Position numbers and translations under genes: made by a program
Notes under the pieces: generated by a model
Told to the model about the DNA's origin: nothing
Database searches by the model: none
The model's input: only the letters and a program-made list of their open reading frames with translations
Assembly (NCBI GenBank): GCA_023399375.1
Contig: JAEWPX010000103.1
Location: 1 to 21,459 of the forward strand
DNA: 21,459 nucleotides
Source: Pseudomonadota bacterium
GTDB lineage: Bacteria > Desulfobacterota > Desulfovibrionia > Desulfovibrionales > Desulfovibrionaceae
Reading direction: 5' to 3'
Shown here: positions 15,737 through 21,459 of the stretch, in pieces
Layout of the letters: every line of letters starts with the position of its first letter
Numbering within the stretch: position 1 is the stretch's first letter

Positions 15737-18700
15737 ATGGATCCTTCGAGCAATCCTCAGAATACCCGGAACTCCCAGGATATCCGGAGCCGTCAGACCC
15801 CGGATAAAGGCAAGCGCGACCTGCTCAAAAAAGGCGCGGCGGTCGCGGGGCTCGGGCTTTTCGCCGCCGCTTCGGCCGGCGCGGCGGCCCGGGTCGTCGG
15901 CGGCCTGCTCTCCGGCAGCGCCGGCGTCGCCCTGGCCGACCCGGTCAATAAGAATTCCCTGGAACCGGAGTACCGCGTGGACGCCGCAGGCGCGGTGCAC
16001 GCCGGCAACGGGCAGCGCGTGGCCTTCAACCAGTGCTGGGGCTGCACCACGTTTTGCGGCGTGCGCCTGCACATCGACGAGGCCACGGACCGCGTGGTCC
16101 GGGTCGCCGGCAACCCCTACAACCCGCTCGCTCACGAGAAGCCCTTCTCCATGGACACGCCCGTGGAGGAAACCCTGCGCCGGCTTTCGGCGGACAAGGA
16201 CCAGGGGCACGACCAGCGCTCGACCACCTGCGGCCGGGGCGCGGCCATGGTCGAGGCCGCGACGAGCCCGTTTCGCATCACCCGTTGCCTCAAGCGCGCC
16301 GGCAAGCGCGGCGAGGGCAAGTGGCAGACGATCTCCTTCGAAAAGCTGGTGGAGGAGGTCGTGGAGGGCGGGGACCTTTTCGGCGAGGGCCACGTGGACG
16401 GCCTGCGCGCCATCCGCGAGGGCAAGGGGCCGGCCAATCCGGCCATGCCCGAATTCGGCCCCCAGGCCAACCGGCTGCTTTTGACCTATGCCGTGGACGA
16501 CGGGCGCGAACACTTCTTTTTCAAGCGCTTCGGCCAGCAGGCCTTCGGCACGAAAAACTTCGGCAATCACGGCGCCTATTGCGGCCTGTCCTTTCGCATC
16601 GGCTCCGGGCTGTTCATCGACGACCTCAAGACCAACGCCCACATCAAGCCGGATTTCGAGAATTGCGAGTTCGCGATCTTCTGGGGCACGTCCCCGTCCC
16701 AGGCCGGCAACCCGTTCAACCGCTCGGGGCGCATGCTCGCGGCCGGGCGCGCCGCAGGCAAGTTGCATTACGCGGTCGTGGACCCGGTGCTGCGCATGCC
16801 GATCGCAAGCGCCTCCCGGGACCGCTGCCGCTGGGTGCCCGTGCGCCCGGGCATGGACGCGGCCCTGGCCCTGGGCATGATGCGCTGGATGTTCGACAAC
16901 ACGCGCATCGACGAGGGGTTTCTTTGTCGCCCGACCTTGCAGGCGGCCCGCGCCGCCGGCGAGGCCGGGTATTGCAACGCCACGCACCTGGTGCAGCTTT
17001 CCGGGCCCGGCGCGGGCAAGCTCCTGCGCGCCTCGGATATGGGCCTGGCCGCGCCGGCCGCCCCGGCCGCCTCGTCCAAGGACGGGGCCAAGCCCGTGCC
17101 GGGCAATGCGGGGGGGAATGCGGCGGGCGACACGCCCATGGTCGTGGGGCCGGGCGGCAACCTGGTGCCGGCCGGCGACTGCCCCCAGGCGCAGCTTTTC
17201 TACCGGGGCGAGGTCGCGCTGCCGGGCGGGCAGGCCGTGACCGTGGCCACGGCCCTGACGCTTCTGCGCGAAGAGGCGCGGCAGCGCAGCCTGGAAGAGT
17301 ACGCCGCGCTCTGCGGCGTGCCGGCGGACGCCATAGCGGACCTCGCCCGGGAGCTCACCGCCCACGGCAAGCGCGCGGCCGTGGACGTGCACGGCGGCAT
17401 GATGAGCACCTCCGGCGGCAACGCCGCCTTCACCGCGCTCACCCTCAATACGCTCATTGGCAACATCAACGCCAAGGGCGGCATCGCGACCACGGCCGGC
17501 TCCTTCCACGGCGGCCCGGCGCTCAAAGGCCCGCGCTACGACCTGGAGAACTTCCCCGGCGCGGTCGAGCCCAAGGGCTTCCCGGCCATCCGCTGCCGCG
17601 CGCCCTACCAGAAGTCCACGGAGTTCAAGCAGAAGACCGCGTCCGGGCAAAATCCCTACCCCTCCGAGCATCCCTGGTATCCGCTGACGCCGCCGAACAT
17701 GCCGGGCGAACATCTGCTCTCCCATGCCAACGGCTCGCCATTCAAATATAAGTGCTGGATCAACTGGACCGGCAACGTCGTCTACGGCCACGGCGGACTC
17801 AGGCAGGCCGTGGACAGGCACTTGCGCGACCCCGCCGACCTGCCGCTCATCGTCGGCATCGACACCTTCCACAACGAGACCAACGCCTACGCCGACTACC
17901 TCGTGCCCGACCCCTGCATGTACGAGGTCTGGGGCGGCTTCTCCTCGGCCTGGGCCGGGGTGTTGACCAGGATGTCCACGGCGCGCTGGCCGGCCGTCGC
18001 GCCGCGCCAGGAGAAAAGCGCCGCGGGCGAGCCGGTGTGCATGGAGCTTTTCGTCATCGAAGTCGCCAAGCGCATGGGCCTGCCCGGTTTCGGCGAGGGG
18101 GCCATCCCCGGGGCCGACGGAACCCAGCATCCGCTGCATAGGCCCGAGGATTACTACCTGCGCCTGGCGGCCAACGTCGCCTGGTTCGGGGGCGACGTGC
18201 TGCCGTCGCCGAGCGAGCGGGACATCGCGCTTTCGGGCATCGGCCGCATCCTGCCGGACATCGCGCGCGTGCTGCCGACCGAGGAGCGCGGCCCCGTGGC
18301 CTACCTCTACAGCAGGGGAGGGCGGTTTGCGCCCTACGGCGCGAGCTACGCCGGGGACGCGGTCAAGGCGAAGTGGGAAAAGGCGCTGCAAGTCTACAAC
18401 GAGGAGGCGGCCCAGGCGATCAACTCGCAAACAGGCCGGCATTACGACGGCACGCCCCGCTGCAAGCCGCCGATGCTGACCGACGGCAGGGCGCTGCGCG
18501 ACATCTGGAGCGAGGTGGAGTACCCGCTGCTCATGACCTCCTTCAAATCGAGCCTGATCAATTCCTATTCCGTCGTCTCCGAGCGGTTGCTGGCCATCAA
18601 GCCCGTGAACATGGTCATGCTGCACGGCGATGACGCCAAGCGTCTGGGCCTGACCCCGGGGGCGCTCGCGCGCATCGTGAGCCCGGCGGGCAGCGCCGTG

Positions 18701-18958
18701 GCGCGGGTGGTCGTCGGCGAAACGGTCATGCCCGGGGTGGTCGCCGTGGAGCACGGCTTCGGCCACACGGCGCTCGGGGCCGCGGACGTGGAGATCGACG
18801 GCCGTGTGGTTCGCGCCGCGCGTAAGGCTGCCGCCGGATTTTGCTTAAACGACCTGACGCCGCCGGACCCCACGCGCAAGGGCGCTTCGATGCTGCTCGA
18901 ACACGAATACGGCAGCGCCGCCCGGCAGGGCATTCCGGTGCGCGTGGAAAAAGTCTGA
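15737..18958 (+). CDS. ttrA: Tetrathionate reductase molybdopterin subunit
   Basis: This 1073-residue catalytic subunit reduces tetrathionate to thiosulfate in the periplasm. It matches the known TtrA sequence closely in several blocks, notably GKRGEGKWQTISFEKL followed by VEEVVEGGDLFGEGHVDGLRAI-type sequence (from residue about 193), NHGAYCGL and YSRGGRFAPYG. The N-terminal cluster uses C100, C103, C107 and C165. C282 in NHGAYCGL is the probable molybdenum ligand. The Tat-type signal carries K26-R27 instead of two arginines (GKRDLLKKGAAVAG). An Ala/Pro/Gly-rich insert lies near 437-475. It is a little longer than the Salmonella protein (about 1020 residues). It is last in the operon; a strong terminator begins 42 nt after the stop. 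Confidence 0.93.
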   Translation: MDPSSNPQNTRNSQDIRSRQTPDKGKRDLLKKGAAVAGLGLFAAASAGAAARVVGGLLSGSAGVALADPVNKNSLEPEYRVDAAGAVHAGNGQRVAFNQCWGCTTFCGVRLHIDEATDRVVRVAGNPYNPLAHEKPFSMDTPVEETLRRLSADKDQGHDQRSTTCGRGAAMVEAATSPFRITRCLKRAGKRGEGKWQTISFEKLVEEVVEGGDLFGEGHVDGLRAIREGKGPANPAMPEFGPQANRLLLTYAVDDGREHFFFKRFGQQAFGTKNFGNHGAYCGLSFRIGSGLFIDDLKTNAHIKPDFENCEFAIFWGTSPSQAGNPFNRSGRMLAAGRAAGKLHYAVVDPVLRMPIASASRDRCRWVPVRPGMDAALALGMMRWMFDNTRIDEGFLCRPTLQAARAAGEAGYCNATHLVQLSGPGAGKLLRASDMGLAAPAAPAASSKDGAKPVPGNAGGNAAGDTPMVVGPGGNLVPAGDCPQAQLFYRGEVALPGGQAVTVATALTLLREEARQRSLEEYAALCGVPADAIADLARELTAHGKRAAVDVHGGMMSTSGGNAAFTALTLNTLIGNINAKGGIATTAGSFHGGPALKGPRYDLENFPGAVEPKGFPAIRCRAPYQKSTEFKQKTASGQNPYPSEHPWYPLTPPNMPGEHLLSHANGSPFKYKCWINWTGNVVYGHGGLRQAVDRHLRDPADLPLIVGIDTFHNETNAYADYLVPDPCMYEVWGGFSSAWAGVLTRMSTARWPAVAPRQEKSAAGEPVCMELFVIEVAKRMGLPGFGEGAIPGADGTQHPLHRPEDYYLRLAANVAWFGGDVLPSPSERDIALSGIGRILPDIARVLPTEERGPVAYLYSRGGRFAPYGASYAGDAVKAKWEKALQVYNEEAAQAINSQTGRHYDGTPRCKPPMLTDGRALRDIWSEVEYPLLMTSFKSSLINSYSVVSERLLAIKPVNMVMLHGDDAKRLGLTPGALARIVSPAGSAVARVVVGETVMPGVVAVEHGFGHTALGAADVEIDGRVVRAARKAAAGFCLNDLTPPDPTRKGASMLLEHEYGSAARQGIPVRVEKV

Positions 18959-19000
18959 CGCGCCATTTCCCGTGCGATTGCGGCGTTTGCGAAATGAAAT

Positions 19001-19035
19001 GCGGCCCGTCCTTTCGGACGGGCCGCTTGTTTTTG
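19001..19035 (+). terminator. Strong intrinsic terminator of the ttr operon
   Basis: A perfect 11-bp stem GCGGCCCGTCC / GGACGGGCCGC with a TTTC loop (19001-19026) is followed by TTGTTTTTG. It lies 42 nt after the ttrA stop and separates ttrA from the aldehyde oxidoreductase control region. Confidence 0.95.
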
Positions 19036-19195
19036 TGGGCCTTGGCTGCGTCGGGGATTTTCTGCGGGTTGCGCGCGAAACTGCGCGGCGTTCGCCCGAA
19101 GGAAGGGCAGCGAGAAGGGGGGGCAGGCCTATCCCGTGCGAGGCGATGCGGAGGTACGTCGCCTGCATCGTGACAGGACGGAAACTTGGCGTATC

Positions 19196-19220
19196 TGTTA
19201 CGTCATAAAAGACATAACAT
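19196..19220. promoter_or_regulatory. Inverted repeat TGTTACGTC / GACATAACA
   Basis: Nine-base arms TGTTACGTC (19196-19204) and GACATAACA (19211-19219) have one mismatch and a 6-nt AT spacer; TAACAT ends at 19220. The outer TGTT and AACA are 16 bases apart, ten more than in the two dyads downstream. It lies in an AT-rich island between ttrA and aor and is probably a protein-binding site for control of aor. Confidence 0.5.
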
Positions 19221-19295
19221 CGCGTTAATATGGAGCTTTTTGACCCGAATTGCTTTTGCGATGGTTCCTTTGTGCCCATTTTGCAACACGCTGTA

Positions 19296-19311
19296 ATGTT
19301 TGACCTAACAT
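19296..19311. promoter_or_regulatory. ATGTT-N6-AACAT dyad, copy 1
   Basis: ATGTTTGACCTAACAT shares 13 of 16 bases with the dyad at 19392-19407 (shared form ATGTTTGNNNTAACAT). Its centre is about 156 bp upstream of the predicted aor start point, within usual enhancer range for a sigma-54 activator. ACCTAACATGA (19303-19313) recurs exactly at 19457-19467. Confidence 0.6.
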
Positions 19312-19391
19312 GACACTTCGTCTGGCATCTCTTCTCAAGGGCCTTTTTTGTCAGTCACGGCAGGCCATTTTTGTCTGCCCCTTGCGCGATC

Positions 19392-19407
19392 ATGTTTGTG
19401 TTAACAT
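19392..19407. promoter_or_regulatory. ATGTT-N6-AACAT dyad, copy 2
   Basis: ATGTTTGTGTTAACAT is the second copy, exactly 96 bp after the first. Its centre is about 60 bp upstream of the predicted aor start point and about 36 bp upstream of the -24 element, so a bound protein could help or hinder polymerase. Confidence 0.6.
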
Positions 19408-19433
19408 AGGGAATTTCAATGATATCTCGCGAG

Positions 19434-19449
19434 TGGATCGGGGATTGCT
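19434..19449 (+). promoter_or_regulatory. aor: Sigma-54 (-24/-12) promoter of aor
   Basis: TGGATCGGGGATTGCT matches TGGCACG-N4-TTGCW at all positions except the fourth and fifth, with GG (19435-19436) and GC (19447-19448) exactly ten bases apart. A T-run follows. Transcription would start near 19460, giving a leader of about 170 nt. The match is better than that at 4373. Confidence 0.8.
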
Positions 19450-19456
19450 TTTTTTA

Positions 19457-19467
19457 ACCTAACATGA
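19457..19467 (+). promoter_or_regulatory. Repeat of ACCTAACATGA at the aor start point
   Basis: This is an exact 11-bp copy of 19303-19313 containing the fourth TAACAT box (19460-19465). It overlaps the start point predicted from the -24/-12 promoter, a position suited to a repressor. No matching ATGTT half lies upstream of it. Confidence 0.5.
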
Positions 19468-19496
19468 AGCCCATGTCCCGCATGCGCGCCTCCTGT

Positions 19497-19525
19497 CCCG
19501 GCGCGGCCCGCACGGCCGCGCCGGG
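19497..19525 (+). other. 12-bp GC hairpin in the aor leader
   Basis: CCCGGCGCGGCC pairs perfectly with GGCCGCGCCGGG around a CGCAC loop. It lies in the predicted aor leader, about 105 nt before the start codon, and has no U-tract. It could stabilise the message or be part of a regulatory fold. No known riboswitch class was recognised. Confidence 0.4.
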
Positions 19526-19629
19526 GGCCGCTGCGGCGGGCGCAGGGGCGGGCTTCGGGAGAAGTCGCAACGACACGGGAAGCTGGCGGGCCGGACGGCC
19601 GCTGTAGAAAACGCGCAATGGAGGATGCT

Positions 19630-21357
19630 ATGCCCAAGTTCATTCGGATCGATATGGCGACGAAGACCGTGAAGACGGAGGAATGCCCCGAACAGTACGC
19701 CGGACTGGCCGGCCGGGGTCTGACCTCGGTCTTCGTGTCCAATGAAGTCAAACCGTCGTGCCATCCCCTGGGGAAATACAACAAGCTGATCCTCGCCCCC
19801 GGTTACCTGACCGGCACGAGCGCGGCGAACTCGGGCCGGCTTTCCTGCGGCGCGAAGAGCCCGCTCACCGGCGGCATCAAGGAAAGCAACACGGGCGGCA
19901 CCTTCGGCCAGAAAATGTCCAAGATGGACATCAAGGCCATGGTTTTCGAGGGCATTCCCGCGGAAGACAAATTTTACGTCGTCAAGGTGACCATGGACGG
20001 CGTGACCTTTGACGAGGCCCCCGCGGAAACCATCGGCATGGGTAACTACGAGGCCATCAAGGTGCTGCAGGCGAAGTACGGTCCCAAGGTCGGCGTGGCC
20101 ATCATCGGCCCGGCCGGCGAAATGCGCCTGACCGCCGCGAACATCTCCTTCGCCGACCCGCAGAGCAACATCCGCAGCGCCGGCCGCGGCGGCCTCGGCG
20201 CGGTCATGGGCTCCAAGAAGATCAAGGCCATCGTCATCGACGAAGCCGGCGCGCCCGGCGTCACCATCGCCAACACGGACGCGTTCAAGAGCGCGTCCAA
20301 GCGCTTCACCAACGCCCTCGTCACCCACCCGGTCACCGGCCAGGGCCTGCCCAAGTACGGCACCAACGTCCTGGTCAACATCCTCAACGAAGCCGGCGGC
20401 CTGCCCACGAAGAACTTCCGCACCGGCCGCAACGAATGGGCCAACAACATCGGCGGCGAAACGATGGCCGCCACCATCGAGGCCCGGGGCGGCAAGACGA
20501 CCCACGGCTGCCACGCCGGCTGCATCATCCGCTGCTCCCAGCACTATAACGACAAGGAAGGCAAATACCTCACCAGCGGCTTCGAGTACGAGACCGTCTG
20601 GGCGCTCGGCGCCAACGGCTGCATCGACGACCTCGACGCCATCGCCTACGCGGACCGCGAATTCGACGATGTGGGTGTGGATTCCATCGAAACGGCCGTC
20701 GCCGTCAACGTCGCCCAGGAAGCCGGCATCATCCCCTGGGGCGACGCCAAGGCCATGCTCGATCTGATCCTGGAGATCCGCAAGGGCACGCCGCTTGGCC
20801 GCATCCTCGGCTGCGGCGCGGCCGCCGTCGGCCAGATGTACGGCCTCACCCGGGTGCCCGTCGTGAAAAATCAGGCCATCCCGGCCTACGACCCGCGCGC
20901 GGTCAAGGGCGTGGGCCTCACCTACGCCACCACGCCCATGGGCGCGGACCACACCGCGGGCTACGCCGTGGCCACCAACATCCTGAAGGTCGGCGGCTTC
21001 GTCGATCCGCTCGGCAAGGAAGGCCAGGTGGAGCTGTCGCGCAACCTGCAGATCGCCACCGCCGCCGTGGACAGCACCGGCATGTGCCTGTTCGTTGCCT
21101 TCGCCATCCTGGACATCGCCGACGGCTTCAACGCCCTGGTCGACATGATCAATGCCCGTTACAACCTGTCCCTGACAGGCGACGACGTCGTCGCCCTCGG
21201 CAAGACCATTCTCAAGGCCGAGCGCGACTTCAACAAGCGGGCCGGTTTCACCAACGCCCATGACCGTCTGCCGGAGTTCTTCGAAGAAGAATGCGCTCCG
21301 CACAACGTCACCTGGAACTTCACCGACGAAGAAGTCGACGAAGTTTTCAACTTCTAA
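19630..21357 (+). CDS. aor: Aldehyde:ferredoxin oxidoreductase, tungsten type
   Basis: This 575-residue enzyme oxidises aldehydes to carboxylic acids and reduces ferredoxin in the cytoplasm, using a tungstopterin cofactor and one [4Fe-4S] cluster. The N-terminal AFOR domain (about 1-205) ends near GRGGLGAVMGSKKIKA. Probable cluster cysteines are C294, C298 and C302 in HGCHAGCIIRC plus C486 in DSTGMCLF. It is close to the roughly 605 residues of archaeal AOR. GGAGG about 5 nt before the ATG at 19630 decides the start over one at 19618. No partner subunit gene is visible in the 102 bp that remain. Tungsten rather than molybdenum is inferred from the family. Expression appears to depend on the sigma-54 promoter at 19434. 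Confidence 0.93.
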   Translation: MPKFIRIDMATKTVKTEECPEQYAGLAGRGLTSVFVSNEVKPSCHPLGKYNKLILAPGYLTGTSAANSGRLSCGAKSPLTGGIKESNTGGTFGQKMSKMDIKAMVFEGIPAEDKFYVVKVTMDGVTFDEAPAETIGMGNYEAIKVLQAKYGPKVGVAIIGPAGEMRLTAANISFADPQSNIRSAGRGGLGAVMGSKKIKAIVIDEAGAPGVTIANTDAFKSASKRFTNALVTHPVTGQGLPKYGTNVLVNILNEAGGLPTKNFRTGRNEWANNIGGETMAATIEARGGKTTHGCHAGCIIRCSQHYNDKEGKYLTSGFEYETVWALGANGCIDDLDAIAYADREFDDVGVDSIETAVAVNVAQEAGIIPWGDAKAMLDLILEIRKGTPLGRILGCGAAAVGQMYGLTRVPVVKNQAIPAYDPRAVKGVGLTYATTPMGADHTAGYAVATNILKVGGFVDPLGKEGQVELSRNLQIATAAVDSTGMCLFVAFAILDIADGFNALVDMINARYNLSLTGDDVVALGKTILKAERDFNKRAGFTNAHDRLPEFFEEECAPHNVTWNFTDEEVDEVFNF

Positions 21358-21369
21358 GGATTGCCGGAG

Positions 21370-21388
21370 CCGTTGCCCGGCGCAACGG
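21370..21388 (+). terminator. Hairpin after aor, no U-tract
   Basis: CCGTTGC-CCGGC-GCAACGG forms a 7-bp stem 13 nt after the aor stop. No T-run follows, so it may protect the 3' end or be a weak or Rho-assisted terminator. The remaining bases to the right edge hold no recognisable gene. Confidence 0.35.
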
Positions 21389-21459
21389 CGATCGGCGACA
21401 CGCCGCGGCGACCCCACCGGGCCGCCCCGGCGGTCCCGCAGAAGCGGCCACGCCAGGCG

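Noticed and set aside
14741..18766. A 1341-codon minus-strand open frame antisense to ttrC-ttrA
   Set aside because: It has no recognisable domain, biased Gly/Ala/Arg/His composition and complete overlap with well-identified genes; it is explained by high GC codon bias.
19459..21417. A 652-codon minus-strand open frame antisense to aor
   Set aside because: It is compositionally biased shadow coding without a domain or ribosome site, and it covers the aor control region.

Overview
The window is very GC-rich and fits a free-living, anaerobically respiring deltaproteobacterium, most likely a sulfate reducer of the Desulfovibrionaceae (Desulfovibrio/Solidesulfovibrio-like). This is inferred from gene content: a tungsten-type aldehyde:ferredoxin oxidoreductase, a haem-c sensor kinase, a UPF0324/YeiH-type transporter, an anaerobic sulfur-oxyanion reductase and abundant sigma-54 signals. 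No tRNA, rRNA, CRISPR array, insertion sequence or phage gene was seen.

Layout. 1-353: no convincing gene, but three layers of repeats (an AT-rich triplet, a large perfect inverted repeat and a 54-bp GC-rich element). 354-4222 (minus): an overlapping kinase/regulator pair, namely a haem-c (CxxCH) DUF3365-type sensor kinase and a sigma-54 activator with an intact GAFTGA loop. 4223-4643: a divergent control region with a 24-bp palindrome, then a -24/-12 promoter pointing to the right. 4644-6292 (plus): a UPF0324/YeiH membrane transporter and a 57-residue single-helix protein, ended by a terminator that looks usable from both sides. 6393-6446: a second copy of the 54-bp element. 6465-11132 (minus): a polytopic GT-C-like membrane protein and aminopeptidase N. 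11376-18958 (plus): a complete tetrathionate reductase locus in the order sensor, regulator, TtrB, TtrC, TtrA, ended by a strong terminator. 18959-19629: a long, partly AT-rich control region with repeated TAACAT boxes and a very good sigma-54 promoter. 19630-21357 (plus): aldehyde:ferredoxin oxidoreductase.

How the genes work together. In the left unit, the haem sensor probably phosphorylates the sigma-54 activator, which would bind the palindrome and switch on the transporter plus its small partner. In the central unit, the NarX/NarL-type pair probably controls ttrBCA. TtrA is the molybdopterin catalytic subunit, TtrB carries four [4Fe-4S] clusters and TtrC is the membrane quinol-oxidising anchor. 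The right-hand unit is independently controlled and would oxidise aldehydes to acids while reducing ferredoxin. Both the left and right units depend on GG-N10-GC promoters, so sigma-54 control is a theme of the window.
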